DNA of 9,201 nt from Erysipelotrichaceae bacterium UBA6182 (lineage in GTDB: Bacteria > Bacillota_I > Bacilli_A > Erysipelotrichales > Erysipelotrichaceae), in assembly GCA_002422065.1 (NCBI GenBank), contig DITO01000192.1:1-9201 (forward strand), in the 5' to 3' direction. Shown piece by piece: positions 1 through 7,354 of this stretch. Both the position numbers and the translations under genes were made by a program. The notes under the pieces were generated by a model. The model ran no database searches and was not told the origin of the DNA. It saw only the letters and a program-made list of their open reading frames with translations. The stretch's first letter is position 1. Each line of letters begins with the position of its first letter.

Positions 1-8
1 ACTAGAAT

Positions 9-38
9 AGGTCTGATACAATCATCAGGCCTTTTTTT
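9..38 (+). terminator. Rho-independent terminator of an upstream gene
   Basis: A 9-bp stem is formed by AGGTCTGAT (9-17) and ATCAGGCCT (24-32) with one G-U pair and a 6-nt loop. Six further T residues follow directly. This is a typical intrinsic terminator for a plus-strand gene that lies left of the window. Confidence 0.8.
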
Positions 39-44
39 GTGCTT

Positions 45-100
45 AAAAATGGGTAAAACACTCCAAATATTCCAAGTTTCAGTTGATTTTAACCATTTTT
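45..100. repeat. Imperfect inverted repeat, 14-nt arms
   Basis: AAAAATGGGTAAAA (45-58) faces TTTTAACCATTTTT (87-100). Thirteen of 14 positions pair, around a 28-nt loop. It could be a second weak terminator or part of a mobile-element end. The function is unknown, and A/T runs make part of the match cheap. Confidence 0.4.
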
Positions 101-164
101 GTCTTCGGGATATTAATTTGTACTACCCAAAATTGATAAGCAAAATCAGACCATGTCTCCAACG

Positions 165-272
165 TTTACACGATTTGACAAAGGGGTGCTAACTTTTCTA
201 CACGATATGAAGCAAGGGTGCTAAATATTTTACACGATATGAGTGGGGGTGCTAAAATTCTACACGATATGA
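165..272. repeat. Four direct repeats of about 32 bp, probable IS21-family end
   Basis: The core TACACGAT occurs at 167, 199, 231 and 261, giving spacings of 32, 32 and 30 bp. The first three copies are each followed by GGGTGCTAA about 18-20 nt after the core start; the fourth is followed by unrelated sequence. Multiple subterminal repeats of this kind are known at ends of IS21-family elements, where the IstA transposase binds. From memory, the GTGCTAA/TACACGA wording resembles IS21-like ends of Firmicutes. No istA or istB gene is present, so this would be a solitary or decayed end. An array of protein-binding iterons is the alternative. The arrangement is too short and too regular in its full period to be a CRISPR array. 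Confidence 0.5.
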
Positions 273-340
273 TAATGGTTTAGTTAGATCAAATGACTAT
301 TTAGAACTTAATTGAGAAATTGATAAAAAAGTGACTAAAA

Positions 341-364
341 TGGCGTTTTGGCGTTTTGGCGTTT
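341..364. repeat. Three perfect tandem copies of an 8-bp unit, candidate operator
   Basis: TGGCGTTT is repeated exactly three times (341-348, 349-356, 357-364). The array ends 4 bp upstream of the -35 hexamer of the restriction-modification promoter. It is GC-richer than its surroundings. Ribbon-helix-helix proteins often bind short tandem sites cooperatively, and the first gene of the operon carries such a domain, so this is the best candidate for its operator. That link is inference. Confidence 0.55.
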
Positions 365-368
365 CAAA

Positions 369-397
369 TTGACTATTCTTTATTCTTGTGATATTAT
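369..397 (+). promoter_or_regulatory. Sigma-A type promoter of the restriction-modification operon
   Basis: TTGACT (369-374, 5 of 6 consensus) and TATTAT (392-397, 5 of 6) are separated by the ideal 17 bp. Transcription should start near 404, about 25 nt before the ATG at 429. The leader carries the ribosome site GAGGTGAT (418-425) close to the start. No other promoter of this quality was noticed within the four-gene operon. Confidence 0.75.
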
Positions 398-408
398 ATT
401 AATAATAT
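391..408. promoter_or_regulatory. Perfect dyad over the -10 and start site, candidate operator
   Basis: ATATTAT (391-397) and ATAATAT (402-408) are perfect inverted 7-bp arms with a 4-bp spacer. The dyad covers the -10 hexamer and the expected start of transcription, the place where a repressor would block RNA polymerase. It is pure A/T, so chance occurrence is possible. Confidence 0.35.
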
Positions 409-428
409 TTACAACTTGAGGTGATGGT

Positions 429-1739
429 ATGAAAGACCCCAGAATTAGTATAAGAGTATCACAAGATGAACATGAGCAATTAAAAGTTTTAGTTGCTAAG
501 AAAAGAACCAATATAAATCAGTTTATTACTGATATTATTAGGGTGGAAATTTTAAAAGGTGCGAGTGATATGAATAGAAATAAAATCAATGGAGTAAAAG
601 TACTTTCCCTTTTTGCAAATATAGGGGTCGCAGAAGCCTACTTTGAAGAGATAGGTATTGATGTTGTTTTGGCAAATGAGTTGGTTGAACGAAGAGCAAA
701 ACTTTATCAAGAGATTTATCCAAAAACCGAAGTCAAAATAGGTGATATTACAGACAGCTTAGTACAAAATTATTTGATAGCAAGAAGTCATGAATTGGGT
801 GTGAATCTAATTATGGCAACACCACCGTGTCAAGGAATGAGTACTGCAGGTAGACAAGAGAAAGATGATGAGAGAAATGATTTAATAATTCCGGTTGTTA
901 AGATGATTAGAGAGATATATCCGAGATACGCATTCATTGAAAATGTCCCTATGTTGTTTCAAACGTCAATCAATGTAAATGACAAAGATATCAATATAAT
1001 CGATTTTATTCAAACTGAACTTGGAAGAAAATATAGAATTAACACATATAAAATTGATACCAAAGACTATGGTGTTCCACAAACTCGTGAAAGAGCAATC
1101 ATTTTACTCAGTAGAAATGATATGGTTTATGAGTGGATATTACCTCCAAAAGATGAGAAGATTGTTACAATGCGTGATGCGATAGGACATTTACCTCCAG
1201 TTGATCCTTATATTAAAGACATAACTCATTCTGAACTTTTGGATATTTTTCCATATTACGATGAAAGAGCAAAAGCTGCTCACAAAATATCTAAGTGGCA
1301 TTTTCCACCCACTCACGTTAAAAGACAAGTTGAAGTTATGATGCACACTCCAACAGGCAAAACAGCTTTTGATAACGATATAGATTATCGACCACAAAAA
1401 GATAATGGAGATTTTGTTAAAGGATTCAAAAATACTTATAAACGTCAAGAATGGGATATACCAGCATATACAGTTACTATGGATAATAGAAAGATTTCAT
1501 CACAAAACAATGTACATCCTGGAAGGCCTATAAGAGCATTAACAGATGGAAAAATTCTTTATAGCGATCCTAGGGCATTAACAGTATATGAATTAATGCT
1601 TATAAGTAGCATCCCAACAAATTGGCCATTACCAGAAAATACCCCTGCCCCATTTCTAAGATCAGTCATAGGAGAAGGAATACCTCCATTGTTTACAAAA
1701 AAGGTATTCGAACAACTTAGGGGTGCATTATGGGATTAA
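429..1739 (+). CDS. DNA (cytosine-5) methyltransferase with N-terminal ribbon-helix-helix domain (LlaJI M1-like)
   Basis: This 436-residue protein transfers a methyl group from S-adenosylmethionine to C5 of cytosine in a specific DNA site. Visible motifs in order are: motif I LSLFANIGVA (59-68), motif IV TPPCQG with catalytic Cys134, motif VI ENVP (171-174), motif VIII QTRER (218-222), a target-recognition stretch around 285-370, motif IX PRALTVYEL (381-389), and motif X VIGEGIPPL (413-421). Residues 1-46 do not belong to the methylase fold. RISIRVS (5-11) followed by two short helices is a classic Arc/CopG-type ribbon-helix-helix DNA-binding domain. GAGGTGAT precedes the ATG. The gene is first in a four-gene operon and overlaps the second methylase by 10 nt. 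The second methylase lacks this extra domain, which suggests a private role here, probably autoregulation of the operon. The methylase assignment is very safe; the LlaJI subtype rests on gene order. Confidence 0.92.
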   Translation: MKDPRISIRVSQDEHEQLKVLVAKKRTNINQFITDIIRVEILKGASDMNRNKINGVKVLSLFANIGVAEAYFEEIGIDVVLANELVERRAKLYQEIYPKTEVKIGDITDSLVQNYLIARSHELGVNLIMATPPCQGMSTAGRQEKDDERNDLIIPVVKMIREIYPRYAFIENVPMLFQTSINVNDKDINIIDFIQTELGRKYRINTYKIDTKDYGVPQTRERAIILLSRNDMVYEWILPPKDEKIVTMRDAIGHLPPVDPYIKDITHSELLDIFPYYDERAKAAHKISKWHFPPTHVKRQVEVMMHTPTGKTAFDNDIDYRPQKDNGDFVKGFKNTYKRQEWDIPAYTVTMDNRKISSQNNVHPGRPIRALTDGKILYSDPRALTVYELMLISSIPTNWPLPENTPAPFLRSVIGEGIPPLFTKKVFEQLRGALWD

Positions 1740-2893
1740 TTAAAGGATTATCGTTATTTGCAAATGTAGGTATAGCTGAAGCTTATCTAGAGGATGTTGG
1801 AGTAGATATCCTATTAGCAAATGAAATCAATCCACAAAGAGCTGAATTATATTCATATCTTTACCCAAAAACGGAAATGATTTGTGGAGATATCACTGAC
1901 AAAGTTGTACGGGCAGATGTAATCAATAAATCAAAGCAATATGGGATTAATTTTGTAATCGCGACACCACCGTGTCAAGGAATGAGTGAAGCTGGAAGTA
2001 GAGATCCTGATGATGTAAGAAATCAACTAATATACTTCGCAATTGATGTGATTAAAGAAGTAAAACCAGATTTTATTCTATTGGAGAACGTACCGAAAAA
2101 TCTAACTACATACATTAAAGTCGATGGAGAAAAAATATTAATTCCGGATTATATTAAAAAAGAACTCAAATTGGAGTATAATTTTAATAATAGTACTTTA
2201 ATTATGGCAAAAGACCATGGTGTTCCTCAGTTAAGAGAACGGAATATATTTCTACTAGTAAAGAAAAACCTGGATATTACATGGGAATTCCCCGAAAAAG
2301 AAAAAGAAGTTACTCTCGAAGATGCAATTGGACACCTACCATCACTTGACCCCTTACTAAGAGAGGGATATGATTTTACAGTAAAAAAATTCCCTGATTA
2401 TGAAAAAAAAAGACAAGAAGGTTTACTAGTATCAAAGTGGCACTACCCTCCAAAACACTCTTGGAAACAAGTAGAGTGGATGATTCATACACCAACTGGT
2501 AAATCTGCAATCTACAATGAGAAGTACTATCCAAAGAAAGATGATGGATCAGAGATTAAAGCACATCATAATCATTATCGAAGAATGAATTGGAACAAAC
2601 CTTCTAGAACGATAACCCAAAACAATGGTGTGATTTCATCACTAGCATGTGTTCATCCAGGCAGACCTTACTATCATAATGACGTAGTATTATACTCTGA
2701 TCCAAGAGTGCTATCATTATTTGAAATTTTTAAAGTAATGACGCTTCCAGAAAATTGGAATCTTCCAAGTAGCATAAATGAGACTTTCGTTCGAAGAGTA
2801 ATTGGTGAAGGAATTCCTCCGTTATTAGTGAAAAAAATCATGTGCGTTCTAATTAGTGAAATAGAAAAAGGAGTATGTAAATGGGAAAAATAG
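1730..2893 (+). CDS. DNA (cytosine-5) methyltransferase (LlaJI M2-like)
   Basis: This second cytosine-5 methylase (387 residues) is clearly homologous to its upstream neighbour but starts directly at motif I, LSLFANVGIA (7-16). Motif IV is TPPCQG with catalytic Cys82, followed by ENVP (119-122), QLRER (167-171), a recognition region with KWHYPPKH (236-243) and HTPTGKSA (253-260), motif IX PRVLSLFEI (325-333), and motif X VIGEGIPPL (357-365). The start overlaps the previous gene by 10 nt and has AGGGGTG (1719-1725) just upstream, so translation is probably coupled. Two such enzymes in one system are known where the target is asymmetric and each strand needs its own methylase, as in LlaJI (GACGC). 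The exact target here cannot be read from sequence. Confidence 0.92.
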   Translation: MGLIKGLSLFANVGIAEAYLEDVGVDILLANEINPQRAELYSYLYPKTEMICGDITDKVVRADVINKSKQYGINFVIATPPCQGMSEAGSRDPDDVRNQLIYFAIDVIKEVKPDFILLENVPKNLTTYIKVDGEKILIPDYIKKELKLEYNFNNSTLIMAKDHGVPQLRERNIFLLVKKNLDITWEFPEKEKEVTLEDAIGHLPSLDPLLREGYDFTVKKFPDYEKKRQEGLLVSKWHYPPKHSWKQVEWMIHTPTGKSAIYNEKYYPKKDDGSEIKAHHNHYRRMNWNKPSRTITQNNGVISSLACVHPGRPYYHNDVVLYSDPRVLSLFEIFKVMTLPENWNLPSSINETFVRRVIGEGIPPLLVKKIMCVLISEIEKGVCKWEK

Positions 2894-4617
2894 TTATGCC
2901 GAAAAACAGCGCAATCCTATCCGAGATTCATGCAGTCCTTCAAATTTATAATGAAACAAAAGATTGGATGACTAATGATATTTATGTTTCAAAACTCAAA
3001 AATTTGATTGGTCCAGATCAGTACTCATCATCATATACTAAAAAGGCTCAAATAACCTCATATTTTGGCTTTACAATATGGGAAGATATTAATAACCCAC
3101 AATCTCGAAGAAAAATAACAACCAGTGGCATTGATTTTTACAATGCAATTAAAGACGATAATAAGCCGAAAATCCTTGAAGTCATAATGAATTCATTGGA
3201 AAATACCAATTTTGGAAGAAATAACTATGGTTGCCCACAAAGTAATTCAGATATTGAACCCCCTTGTCTTTTTATTAGGGCTATATTTGATTTAGGTTAT
3301 TTAACATATAAGGAATTTGCATTTTTACTTTGGAAAATGGAAGATGTCGGTGCAAATTACTCAGATTCATTGAACGAATTAAAGTTATTAAGGTCTAGTG
3401 AATCGTTTACACTTGATCCATTAGCAATTAAGTATACCGATGCAAAACCTATCACTATTTTGAATAGATGGGGGTTTTTTAAGGAAGATGAGTCAAGTAG
3501 TGATTTGGCAAAAAGAATTATACTAGATGATGATGTTTTAGCAAATTATGAGGTTCGATTACGTAATTTGGTAATTTACAATATAGATAAACCTACTACA
3601 TCACGTCCATTGGTAAGCAGTCTCCCTGTAAAATCTCATGTATATGATGAGGCGGATAATGTTGATATAATTATTGAAGAAACTCCACTAATACCAGTGA
3701 AAGGTGGAACAAACATCATTATTTATGGTGTTCCAGGAGCTGGAAAATCGTGGACGATTGAAAGCGAATATTGTAAAGACAATAATTTGATGGAAAGATT
3801 GGTATTTCATCCTGATTATACGTACTCCGATTTTGTTGGACAAATTTTGCCAAAAGTTGGTGACGATGATACAATATTCTATGAGTTTACTCCGGGACCG
3901 TTCACGAAATTACTAAGAAAAGCATTTATGAATCCCGATAAAATGTTTTATTTAATTATCGAAGAAGTTAATAGGGGAAATGCTCCAGCTATTTTCGGGG
4001 ATATTTTTCAATTATTAGATAGAGATAAAGATGGGAATAGTGAGTACGTAATTACAAATAGTGATGTGGCAAAAATCGTATTTGGTGACGAAAATCGTAA
4101 ATTATACATCCCTTCTAATATGTCAATTTTGTGTACGATGAACACAAGTGATCAAAATGTTTTCACACTAGATACTGCTTTCCAAAGAAGATGGAACATG
4201 AGACTTATTAGAAACAAGTTTAACGACGATCCTAGTGAAAAAACTTTTGCTGAAACAAAGATACTAGATACTAATGTTACATGGAATCATTTTTTTACTG
4301 AAATCAATAAAATTATTCTATCAAAAAACATACGAATGACTTCTTCTGAAGATAAAAGATTGGGTACACACTTTATTAGTGAAGAAGACTTAAAGTTCAT
4401 TCCAAATGATACTAAGCAAAACAGCAGATTTTCCGAGAAAGTTTTAAAGTATTTATGGGATGATGCATTTAAGTTTACCAAAGAAGATATATTTGATCTT
4501 GATAGAGTCAAAAGTCTTGAAGATGTTATAGATTTATTCGCCGGTTCATTGCAAAATGAAAGATTTAAAGTTTTTAAAGATAATATCTATAACACAATAG
4601 TTGCAATTAAAGAATAA
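2881..4617 (+). CDS. McrB-like AAA+ GTPase, restriction subunit R1 (LlaJI.R1-like)
   Basis: This 578-residue motor subunit belongs to a GTP-dependent restriction complex. The C-terminal half is a McrB-type AAA+ domain: Walker A GVPGAGKS (283-290), Walker B LIIEEVNRG (358-366), the family-typical MNTSD (420-424), and an arginine pair before Trp, QRRW (435-438). McrB relatives use GTP rather than ATP and drive a partner nuclease. Residues 1 to about 240 lack these motifs. They show helical, winged-helix-like sequence (residues 10-95) and probably carry site recognition; in LlaJI.R1 proteins the N-terminal domain binds the unmethylated target. AAAAGGAG (2866-2873) sits 7 nt before the ATG, and the start overlaps the methylase gene by 13 nt. 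An in-frame ATG at 2896 is a less likely start. The partner nuclease follows 33 nt downstream. Confidence 0.88.
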   Translation: MGKIVMPKNSAILSEIHAVLQIYNETKDWMTNDIYVSKLKNLIGPDQYSSSYTKKAQITSYFGFTIWEDINNPQSRRKITTSGIDFYNAIKDDNKPKILEVIMNSLENTNFGRNNYGCPQSNSDIEPPCLFIRAIFDLGYLTYKEFAFLLWKMEDVGANYSDSLNELKLLRSSESFTLDPLAIKYTDAKPITILNRWGFFKEDESSSDLAKRIILDDDVLANYEVRLRNLVIYNIDKPTTSRPLVSSLPVKSHVYDEADNVDIIIEETPLIPVKGGTNIIIYGVPGAGKSWTIESEYCKDNNLMERLVFHPDYTYSDFVGQILPKVGDDDTIFYEFTPGPFTKLLRKAFMNPDKMFYLIIEEVNRGNAPAIFGDIFQLLDRDKDGNSEYVITNSDVAKIVFGDENRKLYIPSNMSILCTMNTSDQNVFTLDTAFQRRWNMRLIRNKFNDDPSEKTFAETKILDTNVTWNHFFTEINKIILSKNIRMTSSEDKRLGTHFISEEDLKFIPNDTKQNSRFSEKVLKYLWDDAFKFTKEDIFDLDRVKSLEDVIDLFAGSLQNERFKVFKDNIYNTIVAIKE

Positions 4618-4637
4618 AATTGTTGAAAATGCATGAT

Positions 4638-4643
4638 AGGTGG
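4638..4643 (+). promoter_or_regulatory. Ribosome binding site that fixes the R2 start at 4651
   Basis: AGGTGG lies 7 nt before the ATG at 4651. The alternative in-frame ATG at 4633 has only AT-rich sequence with no Shine-Dalgarno before it. Confidence 0.7.
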
Positions 4644-4650
4644 TAAAAAT

Positions 4651-5913
4651 ATGGCATTGGATCGAAGACAATTTAAAATTAGAGAACATTGCCATGTTAA
4701 TAGTAATAATGATGGTGATCGATTCGTAGGAATTAAGGCTGATTCAGATAATGCTGTCATATATTTCCCTTTGGGGTATGAACTGCCAACTAGTGATGAT
4801 GAGTTGAAAAGGGACATTAAAAACTTGTTGCAAGTACTGGCTACATTCACTGAAAAATCTGATAGAGTTTTGGAAATGGACAAATTTACAGCTCCACAAT
4901 CGGTTGATTTTCCAATTCAAGCTTATTTGAATGTTATCAATTATTACTTAGACCACAACGGAAACTACTACACTGAGACAGAAACAACATATAAAATTGA
5001 TAATCGTGGAAAGCCTAATTGGGCAAAAACTATCAAAACACTAACACCTATGATACAAGGTAAGTCAGTAATTTATTTGAAACAAGTTGTGAGAGATTCT
5101 ACTCCTGATTTAAGCAAACTGATTACTAAGATTCATAAGTATTGTGTGTTTGAGAGTTTTGAAAGAATTGGATGGCTTTATACAACAAATACACCAGAAC
5201 TACCAGATATAGGCTTTGATAGAATTCGTTTCATATCAACTTTGAATACAAAACTAGCAAACACTAATAACGATAACGATAAGTTCCTTTTTCGATCGAT
5301 GATAGCTATGATTGAGTTTATGGATAATAGAACCATTGATAAGCAATTTTATTTTGGAACTGATAAGTTTGAAACAGTATGGGAAAAACTCATTGATAAG
5401 TATTTTGGTGAAAAGAATAAACAAGATTTTTTTCCGCGAGGGTTATGGACTGAGAAAAGGTATGGTACAAATATTGGTAGAAAAGTTAGTGCACTTGAGC
5501 CAGACAGTATTATGCTATATAAAGGTAAATTCTATGTACTTGATGCTAAATACTATCGCTATGGTGTTTTCCCTGAAAGTGGGACAAATGTTCTTCCACA
5601 ATCTTCAGACATAAATAAACAAATAACTTATGGGAAATTCGTAAAAAATGAAAAAGCAAATGGTAATCCAGTCTTCAATGCATTCATTATGCCATATAAC
5701 AAGAATAAAAATAAGTTTTCAATCACCACTTGGTATGGCAATGTAGCTGAAGCAACAGGTGATTGGCTTGATGATCCAGCAAATCCACAAAGTTATGAAA
5801 GAATTCAAGGTATTGTTGTAGACACAAGATATTTATTGAAACACTATGATGGTAGTCATGATTTTGATAAGGAATTATTAAGTACAGAAATTGAAAATGG
5901 ATTAAATCCCTAG
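4651..5913 (+). CDS. LlaJI-type restriction endonuclease subunit R2 (PD-(D/E)XK nuclease)
   Basis: This protein is the DNA-cutting partner of the McrB-like GTPase, occupying the place of McrC. A PD-(D/E)XK active site is visible: Pro284-Asp285 (EPDS), then a beta strand ending in Asp298-Ala-Lys300 (LDAK), with a plausible helix glutamate at Glu245 (VWEK). Residues 1-230 contain no motif I recognise and probably contact the GTPase or DNA. The overall type matches the RE_LlaJI family as I know it. The reading frame is open from an ATG at 4633, but AGGTGG (4638-4643) lies inside that extension, 7 nt before the ATG at 4651. The 420-residue form starting MALDRRQF is therefore preferred. It is the last gene of the operon, followed directly by a terminator. 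Confidence 0.85.
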   Translation: MALDRRQFKIREHCHVNSNNDGDRFVGIKADSDNAVIYFPLGYELPTSDDELKRDIKNLLQVLATFTEKSDRVLEMDKFTAPQSVDFPIQAYLNVINYYLDHNGNYYTETETTYKIDNRGKPNWAKTIKTLTPMIQGKSVIYLKQVVRDSTPDLSKLITKIHKYCVFESFERIGWLYTTNTPELPDIGFDRIRFISTLNTKLANTNNDNDKFLFRSMIAMIEFMDNRTIDKQFYFGTDKFETVWEKLIDKYFGEKNKQDFFPRGLWTEKRYGTNIGRKVSALEPDSIMLYKGKFYVLDAKYYRYGVFPESGTNVLPQSSDINKQITYGKFVKNEKANGNPVFNAFIMPYNKNKNKFSITTWYGNVAEATGDWLDDPANPQSYERIQGIVVDTRYLLKHYDGSHDFDKELLSTEIENGLNP

Positions 5914-5915
5914 TG

Positions 5916-5954
5916 AAAAGAGAGACTCTCAGTAAAGTGAGTCCCTCTTTTTTT
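5916..5954 (+). terminator. Terminator between convergent genes
   Basis: AGAGAGACTC (5919-5928) pairs with GAGTCCCTCT (5939-5948) with one A-C mismatch around a 10-nt loop. Flanking AAA and TTT extend the stem, and a T run continues to 5954. It starts 2 nt after the nuclease stop codon. On the minus strand the same stem is followed by only four T residues, so it may also stop the converging zinc-finger gene, less strongly. The stop codon of that gene lies at the edge of the T run. Confidence 0.8.
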
Positions 5955-7140
5955 ATTTATGTTTTGCCCTATATCTATTTTGTAATGCTCTATTACAACA
6001 TTCGTTTGAACAGTATTTCTTTTTCGATGATGTTCTGCTGACTGTAAAATACCTATTGCATTTAGGATTAGCACATAGTCTTGTTATTTCGACGTTTGGT
6101 TTCATATAGAATATTGAGAAATATAGAGCACCTAGTAATGAATCAACTTTCCATCTTGGTTCCATTATACTTGAATCATATTCAGGATGAACACCAACCA
6201 TATTACTATTTATTTCTTCTGTTATGACTATCTTTGCAACCTCAATTAAAGCATTTTTTAGTTTATCATCAAAAGCACCCCAATTAGGAATAGAACCAGT
6301 AGTTTTGAATCCAACATTAAACAGGATTTCATCTGGCATAACTGCATAGAAACTTCCAATATCAAAATATACATGGTATAAAAATTCAATAAGCAATCTT
6401 TGCTTTCTAGGTGCCTTTTGATGATTGACATATGATTGTATTATCGAACGCTCTAAATCACTTATTTCAGAATCAGTTACGTAATGCCTATATTCGTCTA
6501 CATGCAATTTGTATTTACCATATATGGAATCATTTACTTCAAACATCCAATCTTTATCTGTATTAAAATATTCATTCTTTGGTAGATTGTTTGCTTCAGA
6601 GAACTCATCTCTTAGAATTTTATGTTCACATGAACTATATGATGTTTCACCAATTTTGATTTCGAATGGATTTGATAATAGAAGAGATAGTGTTAAAGAA
6701 AGGATTTTTTTGTAATCCTTTTTTTCCACCTCACTGATTTGGCTCATAAGTCTAACCGTGCTCCTCATCCTATCAATCAAGCGAATGAGCATCTCGTCAT
6801 CGATTTGTTCGAATTTATCTGTGCCAATGGGAAACAAAAAGCCGTTTCTCTCAAAAAATTTCTTATAGTTTTCAATTTGATTATCATCTATCGAGATAAG
6901 AGAGCTTAGTATATTTTCTTCGAGAGTCGCTCCAGTTTTTTCATCAATTCGTACTAATCCATCCTTAGGTTGAAATGCGAATTTAATCGGCTTACTGCTT
7001 AGAGACTCGACTTTAATGATGTTTCTCACCTCACTAGGTGAAATATTGATTTTATCAATAGCAGTAAAACAGCAGTTGCTTTCAAATGTGAAAAGACTTT
7101 CTTGATAAAAATTTTCTCTAATTATTGCAGTTTTTTTCAT
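5953..7140 (-). CDS. Unknown protein with C-terminal CGNR-like zinc finger
   Basis: I do not recognise the main body (residues 1 to about 340), which looks soluble and has no transmembrane segment or signal peptide. The C-terminus (354-395) holds Cys356, Cys361, Cys377, Cys381 and Cys382, with the run CSNECCNR (377-384) and a basic tail. This resembles the CGNR zinc finger, whose hallmark C-G-N-R here reads C-C-N-R and whose last cysteine pair is one residue closer than usual. CGNR proteins are thought to bind nucleic acid, often as regulators. The open frame begins with a TTG at 7158, but AAGGAG lies 5 nt before the ATG at complement 7140, so the 395-residue form is preferred. It is convergent with the restriction operon. 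A role in that system is possible but not shown by sequence. Confidence 0.7.
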   Translation of the reverse strand: MKKTAIIRENFYQESLFTFESNCCFTAIDKINISPSEVRNIIKVESLSSKPIKFAFQPKDGLVRIDEKTGATLEENILSSLISIDDNQIENYKKFFERNGFLFPIGTDKFEQIDDEMLIRLIDRMRSTVRLMSQISEVEKKDYKKILSLTLSLLLSNPFEIKIGETSYSSCEHKILRDEFSEANNLPKNEYFNTDKDWMFEVNDSIYGKYKLHVDEYRHYVTDSEISDLERSIIQSYVNHQKAPRKQRLLIEFLYHVYFDIGSFYAVMPDEILFNVGFKTTGSIPNWGAFDDKLKNALIEVAKIVITEEINSNMVGVHPEYDSSIMEPRWKVDSLLGALYFSIFYMKPNVEITRLCANPKCNRYFTVSRTSSKKKYCSNECCNRALQNRYRAKHK

Positions 7141-7238
7141 ATTTTCTCCTTTTTTCAAGGCTATTATTTTATGCAGATATAATGCAAAAGATAATGGTCT
7201 ATTTTTTTTTGGATTTAGAGTAATAGATTAAATAATGT

Positions 7239-7255
7239 CTTATAGATATTATAAG
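7239..7255. promoter_or_regulatory. Small palindrome upstream of the zinc-finger gene
   Basis: CTTATA (7239-7244) and TATAAG (7250-7255) are perfect 6-bp arms with a 5-bp spacer, about 100 nt before the zinc-finger gene start. It may be an operator. The surrounding stretch (7159-7354) is very AT-rich; I see no gene in it, and no promoter I would defend for the minus-strand gene. Confidence 0.25.
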
Positions 7256-7323
7256 TGATTATGCATAACAATACAATACATAACAAATTACAAATACATC
7301 AAAATAATGGATTACACGACTAT

Positions 7324-7353
7324 ATTACATTACTTTAAAAATGAATTTAAAAT
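7324..7353 (+). promoter_or_regulatory. Candidate promoter for the structured leader and DUF2800 operon
   Basis: ATTACA (7324-7329, 4 of 6) and TAAAAT (7348-7353, 5 of 6) are 18 bp apart. They would start transcription near 7360, at the first hairpin of the leader. A rival lies inside the leader: TTGATC (7413-7418) and TAAATT (7436-7441) at 17 bp spacing, which would start near 7448. Both are only moderate matches in AT-rich DNA. Confidence 0.35.
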
Positions 7354-7354
7354 A

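Noticed and set aside
165..272. CRISPR array
   Set aside because: The whole 30-32-bp period is similar between units, leaving no unique spacers, and no cas gene is present.
1191..1448. Minus-strand open frame of 85 codons
   Set aside because: It lies entirely within the first methylase, whose conserved motifs fix the coding strand.
4633..4650. Upstream ATG as start of the nuclease
   Set aside because: There is no ribosome site before it, and the best site lies within this extension.
4287..4883. Two minus-strand open frames (4287-4511 and 4587-4883)
   Set aside because: They lie antisense to the GTPase and nuclease genes and show no motif; they are shadows.
5312..5614. Plus-strand open frame of 100 codons in another frame
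   Set aside because: It lies inside the nuclease gene across its active-site region and has no domain signature.
6509..6715. Plus-strand open frame opposite the zinc-finger gene
   Set aside because: It is antisense to a gene with a clear start and zinc-finger motif, and lacks a convincing ribosome site.
7311..7320. Copy of the left TACACGA repeat near 7313 as a matching mobile-element end
   Set aside because: Only seven bases match, in the same rather than inverted orientation, and the GGGTGCTAA part is missing.
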